Of a DNA stretch of 64,000 nt, positions 42,697-52,986 are shown in pieces. Each line of letters starts with the position of its first letter. Positions within the stretch are counted from its first letter, which is position 1. The notes under the pieces were generated by a model, which was given only the letters and a program-made list of their open reading frames with translations, was not told the DNA's origin and ran no database searches. The position numbers and the translations under genes were made by a program. Source of the stretch: Mycolicibacter acidiphilus (lineage in GTDB: Bacteria > Actinomycetota > Actinomycetes > Mycobacteriales > Mycobacteriaceae); the NCBI RefSeq assembly GCF_018455725.1, contig NZ_JAHCLR010000010.1, positions 1 through 64,000 on the forward strand, in the 5' to 3' direction.

Positions 42697-44112
42697 GCCA
42701 CCACCAGCCGACAGGCCGGCGATGAACCCACCCGCCGAGCCACCTGGGCACGCGAGGACATCCGGGTCACTGACCCTGTCGCGCTGCGTCGTTCGATCGT
42801 CGGCACCGCGATCGGCAACTTCATGGAGTGGTACGACTTCGGTATCTACGGCTTCCTGGCCACCACGATCGCGCAGGTCTTCTACCCTACGGACAGCTCC
42901 AGCGCGGTCGGCCTGATCGCCACCTTCGGCACGCTGGCCGCGGCATTCGCCGTGCGCCCGTTCGGCGGGGTGGTCTTCGGCGCACTCGGCGACCGGATCG
43001 GGCGCAAGAAGGTGCTGATCATGACGGTCACGCTGATGGCCGTCGGGACCACCGTCACCGGACTGCTGCCCGGCTACGAAAGCGTCGGGATCTGGGCGCC
43101 GGTGCTGCTGATCGTCACCCGGGTCCTGCAGGGCTTCTCCACCGGCGGCGAATACGTCAGCGCCATGACCTACGTCAGCGAGCACGCCCCGGACCGCAGC
43201 CGCGGCGCGGTGGCCGGGTGCCTGCCGCTGGGCACGCTGGGCGGATATCTGGTGGGCGCGGCGGTGGTGACCGTGGTCCAGACCCAACTGCCGGTCGCCG
43301 ACATGCTCAGCTGGGGTTGGCGGATCCCCTACCTGCTGGGCGTCCCACTGGCGGTGGTCGCGCTGTACATGCGGTTGCGGATCGAGGAGTCCCCCGCCTA
43401 CGAGCAGATGACCGAGAGCCGGCAGCCCGGCGACACCGAACTGAGCCCGTTCCGGCAGACGATCACCCGGCACCGCACGGCGTTGCTGATCACCATCGGC
43501 CTGGTGCTGGCGGAGAACGTCACCAATTACCTGCTCACCGGGTACCTGCCGACGTATTTCAAGCAGGTCGGGGCGATCAGCGGCGGTCAGGGGCTGACGA
43601 TGATCGTGGTGGTGCTCGCCATGATGCTGCTGGCGGTCGTCTTCGTCGCGAAAGCATCCGACCGCGTCGGGCGCAAGCCGATCATGTGGCTGGGCTGTGT
43701 GCTGCTGATCGCGGGCTCGATCCCGGCGTTCCTGCTGATCCGGTACGGCGGCGGCTATCCGGTGAGTCTGCTCGGCGTGATGATCGTCGGGGCGGCACTG
43801 CTGTGCTTCAGCGCGACATCACCGTCGACGCTGCCGGCGCTGTTCCCCACCAACGTGCGCAACTTCGCCGTGGCGATCGCGTTCAACATCTCGGTTTCGC
43901 TGTTCGGCGGCACCACTCCGCTGATCGTCGAGACCCTGGTGGCCGGCACCGGGAACGTGATGGCCCCGGCGTACCTGCTGATGGCCGCCGGGCTGATCGG
44001 CGCGGTCACGGTGTGGTTCACCCCCGAGGTCGCCGGCAAGCCGCTCCCCGGTTCCGGTCCTTCGGTGGCGACGGAGCAGGAAGCGCTCAGCCTCGTCGAC
44101 GTCGCGGGCTGA
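42694..44112 (+). CDS. MFS transporter, metabolite:H+ symporter (ProP/MHS) family
   Basis: 472 residues with about 12 membrane helices. The MHS family marks are visible: FMEWYDFGIYGFLATT near residue 45, GALGDRIGRKKVL near residue 98, then RVLQGFSTGGEYVSAMTYVSE near 140 and ASDRVGRKPIMW near 327. Members transport proline, glycine betaine, 2-oxoglutarate, citrate or similar acids; substrate cannot be fixed. It is divergent from an LprG-like lipoprotein gene. Compared with M. tuberculosis, it and the next gene are inserted here (recall). Confidence 0.88.
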   Translation: MATTSRQAGDEPTRRATWAREDIRVTDPVALRRSIVGTAIGNFMEWYDFGIYGFLATTIAQVFYPTDSSSAVGLIATFGTLAAAFAVRPFGGVVFGALGDRIGRKKVLIMTVTLMAVGTTVTGLLPGYESVGIWAPVLLIVTRVLQGFSTGGEYVSAMTYVSEHAPDRSRGAVAGCLPLGTLGGYLVGAAVVTVVQTQLPVADMLSWGWRIPYLLGVPLAVVALYMRLRIEESPAYEQMTESRQPGDTELSPFRQTITRHRTALLITIGLVLAENVTNYLLTGYLPTYFKQVGAISGGQGLTMIVVVLAMMLLAVVFVAKASDRVGRKPIMWLGCVLLIAGSIPAFLLIRYGGGYPVSLLGVMIVGAALLCFSATSPSTLPALFPTNVRNFAVAIAFNISVSLFGGTTPLIVETLVAGTGNVMAPAYLLMAAGLIGAVTVWFTPEVAGKPLPGSGPSVATEQEALSLVDVAG

Positions 44113-44138
44113 CCTACCGGTTCAGCGCCGACGGCGGT

Positions 44139-46157
44139 TCAGCGGGATTGGTGCTGCCCGGCGGCGTCCCGGCGGGCCACCTCCGCCAGCATCGCGTTGT
44201 AGGCCGCCAGTTCGGCGTCGTGGTCACGGTCCGCGCCACGGTCGTAGCGTCGCGCGACCCGCCGGTCGGAGCGCGTCCACTGCACCAGCAGCGCGATCAT
44301 CACCACCAGCAGCGGCAATTCGCCGGCCGCCCAGGTGATCCCGCCGCCGAGGTGCTGATCGCCGGCCAGGTCGGTGTGCCAGGGCAATCCCAGCGAACCG
44401 TAGAACCAGCCGCCGAGCACCTTGGGCATACCCATCAGGAACACCCCGAAGAAGCCGTGCAGTGGCAGCGACGCGAAGACGACGGCCAGTTTCGCCAGCG
44501 GTGAGATCGGCTTCGGTGTCGGGTCGATCCCGATCACCACCCAGTAGAACAGGTACCCGCTGAGCAGGAAGTGGACGTTCATCGCGACGTGGCCGGCATG
44601 GCTGCCGACGATCGAGTCGAAGATGGTCGAGAAGTACAGCCCGTAGAACCCGACGACGAAGATCACCGCGGCGACGATCGGGTTGGTGAGGACCTGCGAC
44701 ACCCGGCTGTGCAGCGCGGCCAGCAGCCACTCCCGCATGCCCGGCGGGTCGTCGTGGCCGGCCGCCGGCAGCGCCCGCAGCGCCAGGGTGGTCGGTGCGC
44801 CGAGCACCAGCAGGATCGGCACCAGCATCGACAGCATCATGTGCACGACCATGTGCATGCTGAACATCGCCGGCATGTAGCGTCCGGTCCCCGACGAAGT
44901 GGCGAACAGCAGCGTCGCGCAGCCCAGCAGCCAGGCCGCGGTGCGCCCCGCCGGCCAACCGTCGCCGCGGCGGCGCAGCCGCAGCACACCGGCGACGTAC
45001 ACGGCGGCCAGCACCAGCGCCGCGGTCCCGAAGATCACGTCGAAGCGCCAGTCGAACAGCACCCGGGCCACCGTCGGTGGGCCCGCGAAGTCGTAGCCGA
45101 TCTTCACCATCGGGATCGACGGGTTCAGCACCGGCGGCGGTGGCGGCGGGGTGCGGCCCAGCCCGACCGCGATCCCGAACGTGATCCCGAAGACGACGGC
45201 CTCGACCAGGGCCACCCGGATCAGCGCACCGCGCGCTTCCGGGTCGGCCTGCAGCGCCGCGACCCCGCGCCGGCGTTGCTGCCAGCCGGCGACGCCCAGC
45301 AGGCCCAGCGCGACGGTCTTCGCGATCACCAGCCGGCCGTACGGGCTGGTGAACAGTTCGGCCGGGGTGATGCGCACCAGCGCGTTGAGCACCCCGGACA
45401 GCCCCATCGCCACGAAGCACCACAGCGCCACCGTCGAGAAGCGGCGCGCCGCCAGGTCGGCGTGCGCACCGCCGCGCAGGGCGTGCACCAGCAGCGCGAG
45501 CAGCCCGCCGGCCCACAGCGCCCCCGCCAGCAGGTGGATCAGCAGGCTGTTGGTGGCCAGGTCGTGGGATCCGCCGGCAGCCGAATGGCCCGTCAGCCCG
45601 AGCGGGATCAGGGTGAGCAGCGCGCCACCGAGCAGCACCGGGGTCCACGACCAGCGCAGCACCAGCCGGCTCACCAGCGTCACCACCGCCGCCAGGATCG
45701 CCGTCCACCGCCACGCCGAGGCGGTGTCGATGAGACCGGCCAACTGCCACGTCGACACCGGGTCCAGGTGCTCGATCAGCGAGTGGCCCGAGACGTCGGA
45801 GATCGTCAGCGGCACCAGCAGGGCCGCGCAGACCGCCCACGCGCCGGACGCCGCAGTGCCCAGGCGCAGTGCGCGATACCCGGCGGCGTCCAGCACCCCG
45901 CTGCGCTGCGGCGGCACCAGGAAGGCAGCGAACAGGAACGAACCGACGGCCAGCGCGGCCGCGATCTCCCCGGCGGCCCGCACGAACGGCAACCCCAGCG
46001 TCGTCACCGGGCCGGGATCGGGCAGGCCCGTCGCGGTCAGCGCCGAGGCCAGCGCCAGCGCACCGATCCCCGCAGCGGTGGCACCGGCCAGTGCGGCAAC
46101 ACCCACCAGCAGAGCCGGCGTCGCAGCGCGCCCACCGGGGGCCGAAGTCGACGTCAT
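44139..46157 (-). CDS. CopD/CtaG fusion membrane protein (Rv0102-like)
   Basis: 672 residues, about 15 membrane helices. The N-terminal part (to about 360) resembles CopD (copper resistance D; TNSLLIHLLAGALWAGGLLALLVHAL near 205). The C-terminal part resembles CtaG, the caa3-type cytochrome c oxidase assembly protein, with conserved His residues in MFSMHMVVHMMLSML near 430 and GHVAMNVHFLLSGYLFYWVVIG near 540. Both families deal with copper delivery. M. tuberculosis Rv0102 has this fusion but maps elsewhere (recall). The very long antisense frame across this gene is a GC shadow. Confidence 0.85.
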   Translation of the reverse strand: MTSTSAPGGRAATPALLVGVAALAGATAAGIGALALASALTATGLPDPGPVTTLGLPFVRAAGEIAAALAVGSFLFAAFLVPPQRSGVLDAAGYRALRLGTAASGAWAVCAALLVPLTISDVSGHSLIEHLDPVSTWQLAGLIDTASAWRWTAILAAVVTLVSRLVLRWSWTPVLLGGALLTLIPLGLTGHSAAGGSHDLATNSLLIHLLAGALWAGGLLALLVHALRGGAHADLAARRFSTVALWCFVAMGLSGVLNALVRITPAELFTSPYGRLVIAKTVALGLLGVAGWQQRRRGVAALQADPEARGALIRVALVEAVVFGITFGIAVGLGRTPPPPPPVLNPSIPMVKIGYDFAGPPTVARVLFDWRFDVIFGTAALVLAAVYVAGVLRLRRRGDGWPAGRTAAWLLGCATLLFATSSGTGRYMPAMFSMHMVVHMMLSMLVPILLVLGAPTTLALRALPAAGHDDPPGMREWLLAALHSRVSQVLTNPIVAAVIFVVGFYGLYFSTIFDSIVGSHAGHVAMNVHFLLSGYLFYWVVIGIDPTPKPISPLAKLAVVFASLPLHGFFGVFLMGMPKVLGGWFYGSLGLPWHTDLAGDQHLGGGITWAAGELPLLVVMIALLVQWTRSDRRVARRYDRGADRDHDAELAAYNAMLAEVARRDAAGQHQSR

Positions 46158-46217
46158 GTGCTCCAGCGTATGGTGCCCGCTTCAGCGACCGCCAGCACGC
46201 CCGACTCGGCGTCCGCG

Positions 46218-48575
46218 CTACCGGCCGCGGGCGCGCCGCCGCTCCTCGCGAGCCTCGGCCTCCCGCGTGTTGAACTCCCGACGCGCGATCCGGGCGATGT
46301 GGTCCGAGTCCTTCAGGATGCGCCGCAGTTCGTTGCGGAACTCCGCCCGGCGCTCCTGCAGGTGCGGCCCCGACTCCAGCAGGCCCTGATCGGCGACGAC
46401 CTGCCGCGCGGTGGCGAACAGCAGGGTGGACACCGATTCGCTGCTGCGGATTCTGCCCTGCGCGACGTGCTGTCGCCCGACGCCGAGCGCCAACTGAGTC
46501 AGCTCGGTCTCACCGATCTGATCGGGCGCATCCCGCAGCACATCGGCGACGATCTCGTAGGCCTCGAAGAACACCCGCAGCATGACGTCCGACATCAGTA
46601 GGCGCTTCTGTGAGAGCAGCGTGTCGATCCCGGCTGGGCCCGCGGCGACGCGCGATTCCCAGTCCGGGAACCACGACATCTCCTCGGCGATGTTCTCCCG
46701 GAACGTGGCCGAGTCCGCGAAGTAGAAGTCGAACTTCAGCAGATCGCGCAGCCGCATCGCCTGATCCCAGAACGCCGCGACCCGGTCGCCTTCGGTGCGC
46801 CCGGCACAGGCCAGCGCGAGTTCGATGATCGACGCCTCCAGGAAGGCGTGGATCACCGAGTTCCGGTAGAACGACGCGGCGTGTTCGTTCTCCGGCGCGA
46901 TCCGCCACACCGGTTGCCGGCCGCCGTCGACCCGCGTCACCGGATGCCCGTTGGACAGTGCGTCGACCGCGGCGCGCACCCCGTCGCGGGTGCGCAACCG
47001 CAGCGCGCTGTTGGAGATCGGGGTCTGCTTGCGTTCCAGGTAATCCAGGCCATCCTGCAGCGAGTGGTGAATCTGATCCAGCGTCAACGCAAGGCCGTGG
47101 GTGGTGAGCAGCAGCGCCGACACCAGCCCGGTGGCGTTGATCGGCGTGGCCCGCAGAATCCGCCAGGCGACTTCGAACGACATCTTCTGCAGCGCCAGCC
47201 TTTTCGCCGCCTCGTCCTGGGCCGCCTCGCCGTGCGGGGCGCCGAGGTACTGGCGCATCGACACCGCCTCCGGGAAACGCACGTAGATCTTGCCGTAGTT
47301 GCGTTCACCCTGCGCCTTGATGAACCGGTACAGCCAGCCGATGCCCTCGGGCGTCTTCTCGCCGCCGCGGGCGTAGTCGGCGTACTCGGTGGTCTCGTGC
47401 AGCTGGTCGAAGCTGATCGAAACGCCTTGCAGCAGAACGTCATCGCTTCGGCCGTCCAGGTAGGCGTCCGCGACGTAGCTCATCAGGCCGAGCTTGGGGG
47501 GCAGCATCTTCCCGGTGCGCGACCGGGTGCCCTCGATCGACCAGCTCAGGTTGAACCGCTTCTCCATGACGTAGCCGACGTACTCCCGGAGCACGTACTT
47601 GTACAGCGGGTTGTTGCCGATGCTGCGCCGGATGAAGATGACGCCGGAGCGGCGCAGCAGCGGCCCCATCAACCCGAACGACAGGTTGATGCCGGCGAAG
47701 ACGTGGATCGGCGGCAGTCGGTTCTCGGCCATCGCGACCGGCATCACCGCACCGTCGATGTAGGAGCGGTGCGAGAACAGCAGCACCGCCGGGTGGTTCT
47801 CGAGCGCGGTGCGCAGCGCGGCGACCTGGTACTCGTCGTAGTCGATGTCCTGGTCGAAGCCGCGGCTGAGCATCCTGGTCAGCACACCGACCAGGTCCAC
47901 CGAGGCCCGACTCCACCCGGTGGACAGTTCGTCGAGCATCTTGCCGGCCTCGTCGACGGTGGCGCCCGGGATGTTCTGCAGCCCGTCCCGGAACCGGGCG
48001 GACGCCAGGATCTCCGGCTTGACCAGCCGCGGCGACTTGTACTGCGGCCCCAGGATCCGGTATTCCGCACGCTCCAGCGCCAGCGCCGCGCGCCGGGTGA
48101 CGTAGTGCGCGAAGTCGCGCGGGTTCTCACCGACGGTCTTCTCGCTCCACTGCCGGCGCAGGTCGGCGACCGTCGCCGGTTCGCCGGTCACCACCCGCGC
48201 CAGCGCCGGGTTCGTGCGGATGATCCGGCGCTGACGACGTTCGTTGGGCTGGTAGGGATTCCACCCGGGCAGCAGGGCGGCGATCCGGGACGGTATCGAG
48301 GCCTCGGCGGGCGGCATCCAGAACACCCGCAGCGGCATCACCAACCGGTTCTCATCGTGCTCGAGCGCGGCGACCAGTTGCGCCATCTCCGCCGGCGACG
48401 GATCCGCCGACGGCAGTTGCAGCACGTCGACGTGAGCGCCCGCGTGGTCGGCGCGGTAGCGATCCAGCCAGCCTCTGATCTGTCCGGTCTCCACCGACGA
48501 CGACACGATCGCCAGCACCAGCAGGTCGCCGGCCGCGGTGTGCGGCGACGTGTCGGCGTTCGACGCGATGCTCAC
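46218..48575 (-). CDS. plsB2: glycerol-3-phosphate acyltransferase
   Basis: First acylation step of phospholipid and triacylglycerol synthesis. 785 residues (M. tuberculosis PlsB2 789, recall). The acyltransferase motifs are present: [11 protein letters not shown] near residue 270, with the HX4D signature, then [17 protein letters not shown] near 320, [10 protein letters not shown] near 351 and a later [11 protein letters not shown] segment. GTG 48575 overlaps the plsC stop by four bases. Membrane-associated; translation coupled to plsC. Confidence 0.92.
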   Translation of the reverse strand: MSIASNADTSPHTAAGDLLVLAIVSSSVETGQIRGWLDRYRADHAGAHVDVLQLPSADPSPAEMAQLVAALEHDENRLVMPLRVFWMPPAEASIPSRIAALLPGWNPYQPNERRQRRIIRTNPALARVVTGEPATVADLRRQWSEKTVGENPRDFAHYVTRRAALALERAEYRILGPQYKSPRLVKPEILASARFRDGLQNIPGATVDEAGKMLDELSTGWSRASVDLVGVLTRMLSRGFDQDIDYDEYQVAALRTALENHPAVLLFSHRSYIDGAVMPVAMAENRLPPIHVFAGINLSFGLMGPLLRRSGVIFIRRSIGNNPLYKYVLREYVGYVMEKRFNLSWSIEGTRSRTGKMLPPKLGLMSYVADAYLDGRSDDVLLQGVSISFDQLHETTEYADYARGGEKTPEGIGWLYRFIKAQGERNYGKIYVRFPEAVSMRQYLGAPHGEAAQDEAAKRLALQKMSFEVAWRILRATPINATGLVSALLLTTHGLALTLDQIHHSLQDGLDYLERKQTPISNSALRLRTRDGVRAAVDALSNGHPVTRVDGGRQPVWRIAPENEHAASFYRNSVIHAFLEASIIELALACAGRTEGDRVAAFWDQAMRLRDLLKFDFYFADSATFRENIAEEMSWFPDWESRVAAGPAGIDTLLSQKRLLMSDVMLRVFFEAYEIVADVLRDAPDQIGETELTQLALGVGRQHVAQGRIRSSESVSTLLFATARQVVADQGLLESGPHLQERRAEFRNELRRILKDSDHIARIARREFNTREAEAREERRRARGR

Positions 48576-50206
48576 TGCCCCGCTTTCGAACCGGAGACGC
48601 CTTCCCGGGCGGCCCCTTTCGCAGGCGGCTTCTTTACGGGGGCCTTCTTCTTCGCCGGCGCCTTCTTCGCGGGCGCCTTCTTGGCCGTCGTCTTCTTCGC
48701 CGGCGCCTGCTTCGCGGGTTCCGGCAACCCGTCGACGGGCCAGTCGGCCAGGGTGTCGACGTACAGGTCGCGGATCTCCGCGATCCGCTCGTCGAGGTTC
48801 TCCACCGTCCAATCGTCGACCGAGATCGCCGGGAACACCGCGACATCCACGGTGCCGGGGTTGGCGATCATCGAGTCGCGGGCCGCGATCACCTCGGCGT
48901 TGCGGATCACGATCGGCACGATCGGGATACCCGCCGCCATCGCGATGCGGAACGGCCCCTTCTTGAACGGCCCCACCGTGGTGGTGTCGACCCGGGTGCC
49001 CTCCGGGGCGATCACGACCGAGAGTCCCTTCTTGGCGCGTTCCTCGACCTCGTGCAGCGACTCCACCGCCGCCGCGGGATCATCCCGGTCGATGAAGACC
49101 ATCTCGGTGAGCTTGCCCAGCGGACCGGCGATCGGATCCTTCTCCAACTCCCGCTTGCCGACGCTGACCCAGTTGTCGCGCACCAGCGACGCCGCGATCA
49201 GCGGGTCCACCTGGTTGCGGTGGTTGAACAGGAACACCGCCGGCCGCTTCGCGGTCAGGTTCTCCCGCCCGATCACGTTGAGGTGCACGCCGTTGATGGT
49301 CAGCAGCAGGTGCGGGAACGTCGACGTGAAGAAGTTGACGCCGCGCCGGCGGCTGCCGCTGAGCAGACCCCAGCTGACCGCGCCGGCGCCGGCCGGCAGG
49401 ATCGAGCCGAGTCCGGCCAGGTTACGCAGCTGCCCGACGATGCCGCTGCCCCGGCTGCTGAAGCGCAGGATCGGCCAGCCGCGCCGCCGCGCGACGGCGG
49501 CCATCTTGCCCTCCGGGTTGGTCGGCCGCGGATTGCCGACCAGATGCATCAGTGCGACGTCCTCGTCGCCGTCAGCGTAGAAGTAGCTGTCCTGCAGGTC
49601 GATTCCGTGTTCGGCGGCGAACTTCTGCACGGCCGCCGCCTTGCCCCTCCCCCACAGGATCGGCTCCACCACCTCGCCGGTGAGCACGCCGTCGGCGTCG
49701 GTCTGGAACGCATTGGTGAGCGTGTTGGTGATGCCCAGGAACCGGGCGACCGGTTCGACCTGAATCGTCAGCGCCGAGGAACTGAGCACCACGGTGTGCC
49801 CGCGGGCCTGATGGGCCCGCACCAGTTCGCGCATCTCCGGGTAGATGCGCCCGGCGATCTTCTGCACGAACAGTCGCTCCCCGATCTCATCCAGGTCGCT
49901 GAGCGAGCGGCCCCGCAGCGCCGACGAGGCCGTCGTGATCAGTTCCTCGAACTCGATGCGGCCGAGTTGGTGGTTGAGCCCGGCCTGGATCAGACCGACC
50001 AACTCCCCCAACCCCATGTCGCGGTTCCGGAACCGCTCCCGGGTGAGGATGATGCCGGTGAAGCCGGCCACCAGGGTGCCGTCCAGGTCGAAGAACGCGC
50101 CGATCTTCGGTCCGGGCGGGCTGGCGACGACCTCGGCCACCGAACCGGGCAGACGCATGTCGCGCGGCGGCGCCGGTCGTTTCTCGTCGGAGGTCTCAGC
50201 GGTCAT
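48572..50206 (-). CDS. plsC: bifunctional HAD phosphatase / 1-acylglycerol-3-phosphate acyltransferase
   Basis: 544 residues. The N-terminal HAD domain has [16 protein letters not shown] near residue 35 and a second aspartate motif in [17 protein letters not shown] near 216; the C-terminal acyltransferase domain has [15 protein letters not shown] near residue 313 and [10 protein letters not shown] near 393. ATG 50206 is chosen by its four-base overlap with the DGAT gene; the longer frame is non-coding in character. The last 45 residues are Lys/Ala/Pro repeats (PAKKAPAKK), resembling histone-like tails. Makes phosphatidic acid with PlsB2; the phosphatase part may act on lysophosphatidate or another phosphoester. 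Confidence 0.9.
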   Translation of the reverse strand: MTAETSDEKRPAPPRDMRLPGSVAEVVASPPGPKIGAFFDLDGTLVAGFTGIILTRERFRNRDMGLGELVGLIQAGLNHQLGRIEFEELITTASSALRGRSLSDLDEIGERLFVQKIAGRIYPEMRELVRAHQARGHTVVLSSSALTIQVEPVARFLGITNTLTNAFQTDADGVLTGEVVEPILWGRGKAAAVQKFAAEHGIDLQDSYFYADGDEDVALMHLVGNPRPTNPEGKMAAVARRRGWPILRFSSRGSGIVGQLRNLAGLGSILPAGAGAVSWGLLSGSRRRGVNFFTSTFPHLLLTINGVHLNVIGRENLTAKRPAVFLFNHRNQVDPLIAASLVRDNWVSVGKRELEKDPIAGPLGKLTEMVFIDRDDPAAAVESLHEVEERAKKGLSVVIAPEGTRVDTTTVGPFKKGPFRIAMAAGIPIVPIVIRNAEVIAARDSMIANPGTVDVAVFPAISVDDWTVENLDERIAEIRDLYVDTLADWPVDGLPEPAKQAPAKKTTAKKAPAKKAPAKKKAPVKKPPAKGAAREGVSGSKAGQ

Positions 50207-51678
50207 TGTGCGTCGCTTTCTGCAGTGGCCCGCGCCGACGCGAACGACGCCGGAACACAGTGCGGTGCGGGGTCGCCGGCCAGTGCCAGCACTTCGTCGA
50301 ACGCGCCGACCAGACATTCGGCGAACAGTTTCTCGTCGCGCACCGCGGCGCGGTCATAGCGCACGGTGATCGTGCACTCACCGCCCCGGGAGATCAGCAC
50401 CACCATCATCGCCACCCCGGGCAGCGGGCCGATTCCGTAGTGCCGCAACACCTTCGCCCCGGCGATGTAGGTCTCACCCGGGTAGAACGCCACGTTGCTG
50501 GCCTGGACGTCGGCACCGACCACCGACCCGGTCAGTTGTTCCAGGACGGGCGTGGGGAACACGGTCAGAACCGGTGCGATGGAACCGATCAGATCCATCG
50601 CGGGCTCTTCACGCCGCTGGGTCATCTGGGTGCGGATCCGTTTGATCCGCTCCACCGGGTCGACGACCCCGACCGGGGCGGCCAGGTTCACGCCGGTGAA
50701 CCGGTTGCCGCCGGCAGGGTCCGCCTCGGCGCGCAGGTTCACCGGCACCGCCATCGGCACGGTGGCGATCGGCACGCCGAGCGCCCGGTGGTAGCGGCCC
50801 AGCGCCCCGGACACCGCCGCCAGGTAGGCGTCGTTGATCGAGCCGCCCCCGGCCTTGGCGGCGCGGTGCAGGTCGGCCAGTCGGATGTCGAGCGCCTCGG
50901 TGCGGGTGCTGAGGCTGCGCCGTTTCAGCAGCGGCGACGGGTCGGCGGCCTGGCTGACCACCCGCGCACCCGAGCGCAGGTAGTCGATCGCCCCGGTCAC
51001 CGTCGACAGCGGATCACGCACGGTGCGCGTCGCCATCCCGAGCACGCCGATCAGCGCGTCCCGGGTGCCCCCGAGCAGCGCCCCGGGCAGATGATTGATC
51101 CCGTCACGCATCAGGTCACCAGGTGACAGGTCCTGCGGCACCGGCTGCGGCGGCAGCTGCCGGGCCGGTGGGTTGCGCTCCAGGTCGTAGATCTGGCCGA
51201 ACATCGCCGCACCGCCGACACCGTCGGTGACCGCGTGGCTCAGATGCAGCATGGTCGCGGCCCGGCCGCCGGCGAGCCCCTCGACCAGGGTCGCGGCCCA
51301 CAGCGGGCGGGACACGTCCAGCGGCGACTGCAGGTTCACCTCGGCCAGGTCGAGCACCTCGCGCAGGCCCCCGGGCTCGGGGACGCGAATCCGGCGGACG
51401 TGGAAATCCAGGTTGAAGTCCGGGTCCACCACCCAGCGCGGCGCCGCGGTCGGCAGCGTCGGCACCACCACCTTCTGCCGCAGTCGCAGCACCCGGCGGG
51501 AGACGTTCTCGAAGACGGCGCGGAACCGTTCCCAGTCGGGGGTGGTGTCCAGCAGTTCCACGCCCATGATTCCGGAACGGGTGCGCGGGTTGGCCTCACC
51601 GCGATGCATCAGATAGTCGACGGCGCCGAGTTCGGTGGGCAGACCCGCGGCGTCGACGAGCTCACCCACGACTGCCAC
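50203..51678 (-). CDS. wax ester synthase/diacylglycerol acyltransferase (WS/DGAT), Rv2484c-like
   Basis: Transfers acyl-CoA to diacylglycerol for triacylglycerol storage. 491 residues, the M. tuberculosis length (recall). The catalytic motif HHxxxDG appears as HLSHAVTDGVGG near residue 139, after the acyl-CoA-binding region LQSPLDVSRPLW; a second conserved stretch is VPMAVPVNLRAEADPAGGNRF near 306. GTG 51678 is the only in-frame start after a stop codon; its ribosome site is weak, and a short upstream ORF with a good site overlaps it. It completes the lipid operon with plsC and plsB2. Confidence 0.88.
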   Translation of the reverse strand: MAVVGELVDAAGLPTELGAVDYLMHRGEANPRTRSGIMGVELLDTTPDWERFRAVFENVSRRVLRLRQKVVVPTLPTAAPRWVVDPDFNLDFHVRRIRVPEPGGLREVLDLAEVNLQSPLDVSRPLWAATLVEGLAGGRAATMLHLSHAVTDGVGGAAMFGQIYDLERNPPARQLPPQPVPQDLSPGDLMRDGINHLPGALLGGTRDALIGVLGMATRTVRDPLSTVTGAIDYLRSGARVVSQAADPSPLLKRRSLSTRTEALDIRLADLHRAAKAGGGSINDAYLAAVSGALGRYHRALGVPIATVPMAVPVNLRAEADPAGGNRFTGVNLAAPVGVVDPVERIKRIRTQMTQRREEPAMDLIGSIAPVLTVFPTPVLEQLTGSVVGADVQASNVAFYPGETYIAGAKVLRHYGIGPLPGVAMMVVLISRGGECTITVRYDRAAVRDEKLFAECLVGAFDEVLALAGDPAPHCVPASFASARATAESDAQ

Positions 51679-51730
51679 CCCGGCACGACCGGCGGCCCCC
51701 GCCCGCCCGATCCGTCGACACTGTCACCAC
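51662..51730 (-). CDS. short upstream ORF overlapping the DGAT start
   Basis: AGGAGG (51736-51741) stands five bases before GTG 51730; the frame runs 22 codons (VVTVSTDRAGGGRRSCRG...) and ends inside the DGAT gene, 17 bases past its start. The AGGAGG may serve this uORF, or the frame may be a shifted relic of a longer DGAT N-terminus. Confidence 0.25.
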   Translation of the reverse strand: MVTVSTDRAGGGRRSCRGGSRG

Positions 51731-51966
51731 TCGCGCCTCCTGTTCACAACCCGTCACGAGCACCATTCAACGCTAGTTGTTCGCCCGCGGTACCGCCTGT
51801 CGATTGTCCAGATCCGGACGCCGGTCGGCAAAACGAAATTGTCTGCTGGCCCGTCCAATTGGAAAGTGCCGGCGAAGCACCCGTGGGCGGCGCGCCGGAC
51901 GCGGCGGTCGACGTTGCCCGGCCCCGGCTGTCACGCACCCGTCGGCGGATAAACTGAGCGGGCATT

Positions 51967-52040
51967 GCCTCCGTAGCTCAGGTGGATAGAGCACATGACT
52001 TCTAATCTTGTGGTCGCAGGTTCGAGTCCTGCCGGGGGCG
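51967..52040 (+). tRNA. tRNA-Arg (anticodon TCT)
   Basis: Cloverleaf with acceptor stem GCCTCCG / CGGGGGC (one G-T pair), D-arm AGCTCAGGTGGATAGAGC, anticodon loop CTTCTAA reading TCT, T-arm GCAGG TTCGAGT CCTGC. Discriminator G; CCA not encoded. Confidence 0.93.
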
Positions 52041-52114
52041 CTCCGCATCACGCCGATAGCGTGACAATGCACTGAAGAACGACGAAGATATCGGGAACGT
52101 GGAAAGGTAACGGA

Positions 52115-52204
52115 ATGAGTCACGAACGCACCATTCGCCTGTACATCGTCGGCATGATTGCGCTGCTCGTCATCTGTGCGGCCATCATCGCCTGGGTCGC
52201 CTGA
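52115..52204 (+). CDS. 29-residue single-helix membrane peptide
   Basis: ATG 52115 with GAAAGG seven bases ahead encodes MSHERTIRLYIVGMIALLVI and eight further non-polar residues before TGA. A short charged head is followed by one membrane helix of about 20 residues. It lies between tRNA-Arg and echA14 on the same strand. The coding look (strong ribosome site, clean amphiphilic design) supports a real small gene; function is unknown. Confidence 0.65.
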   Translation: MSHERTIRLYIVGMIALLVICAAIIAWVA

Positions 52205-52225
52205 CAGCTGCGGGGAACACTGAAC

Positions 52226-52981
52226 TTGCCGCGCGAACCGGTCCTGTTCGACGTCACCGACCGGGTGGCGCTGATCACCGTCAACGATCCCGACCGCCGC
52301 AACGCGGTCACCGGCGCGATGTCGGCCGCACTGCGCGCGGCGGTGCGATCCGCCGAATCCGATCCCGGCGTCCACGCGGTGGTGATCACCGGCGCGGGCC
52401 GGGCGTTCTGCGCAGGGGCCGACCTGTCGGCACTGGGAGTGGCCACCGAGGACGGCCTGCTCGCGCTGTATGACGGCTTCATGGCCGTCGCCGAGTGCGC
52501 CCTGCCCACGATCGCCGCGGTCAACGGCGCCGCGGTCGGCGCGGGCCTGAACCTCGCCCTGGCGGCTGACGTGCGGATCGCCGGACCCGCCGCGCTGTTC
52601 GACCCCCGCTTTCAGCAGCTCGGCATCCACCCCGGCGGCGGCGCCACCTGGATGCTGCACCGCGCGGTCGGACCGCAGGTCGCCCGCGCCGCCCTGCTGT
52701 TCGGGATGCGGTTCGACGCCGACGCCGCCGTGCGGCACGGCCTGGCGCTGCAGGTTGCCGACGACCCGGTGGCCGCGGCACTGACGCTGGCGGCGGGTCC
52801 GGCCGCCGCCCCGCGTGAGGTGGTCCTGGCGACCAAGGCGACGATGCGCCTGACCGCCAGCCCCGGGACCGTCGACACCGAGCAGCACGAATTCGCCAAG
52901 CGCACCGAGCTCACCCCGCAGGCCGCGACCATCGAATCCCCCGAGTTCGCCGCCAGACTGGCTGCGGCGCAACGCAGATAA
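52226..52981 (+). CDS. echA14: enoyl-CoA hydratase/isomerase family protein EchA14
   Basis: Crotonase-fold hydratase of fatty-acid breakdown. 251 residues; the family segment [16 protein letters not shown] near residue 57 and the catalytic-loop region [21 protein letters not shown] near residue 102 with the oxyanion-hole Gly residues are present, and the sequence matches the EchA14 type I recall from M. tuberculosis Rv2486. The start is a TTG at 52226 with a GGGGA stretch ten or more bases ahead, so the exact start is uncertain. It follows the 29-residue peptide by 21 bases. Confidence 0.85.
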   Translation: MPREPVLFDVTDRVALITVNDPDRRNAVTGAMSAALRAAVRSAESDPGVHAVVITGAGRAFCAGADLSALGVATEDGLLALYDGFMAVAECALPTIAAVNGAAVGAGLNLALAADVRIAGPAALFDPRFQQLGIHPGGGATWMLHRAVGPQVARAALLFGMRFDADAAVRHGLALQVADDPVAAALTLAAGPAAAPREVVLATKATMRLTASPGTVDTEQHEFAKRTELTPQAATIESPEFAARLAAAQRR

Positions 52982-52986
52982 CCGGC

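Noticed and set aside
44571-46601. 676-codon open frame on the plus strand opposite the CopD/CtaG gene
   Set aside because: Composition is Arg/His/Gln/Pro-rich with no domain; it mirrors codon positions of the real gene. High-GC shadow.
46848-49580. 910-codon open frame opposite plsB2 and plsC
   Set aside because: Runs across two real overlapping genes and has no fold-like segments; a GC shadow.
51967-52040. tRNA-Arg as an integration site
   Set aside because: No integrase gene and no repeat of the tRNA 3' end is visible within the window.
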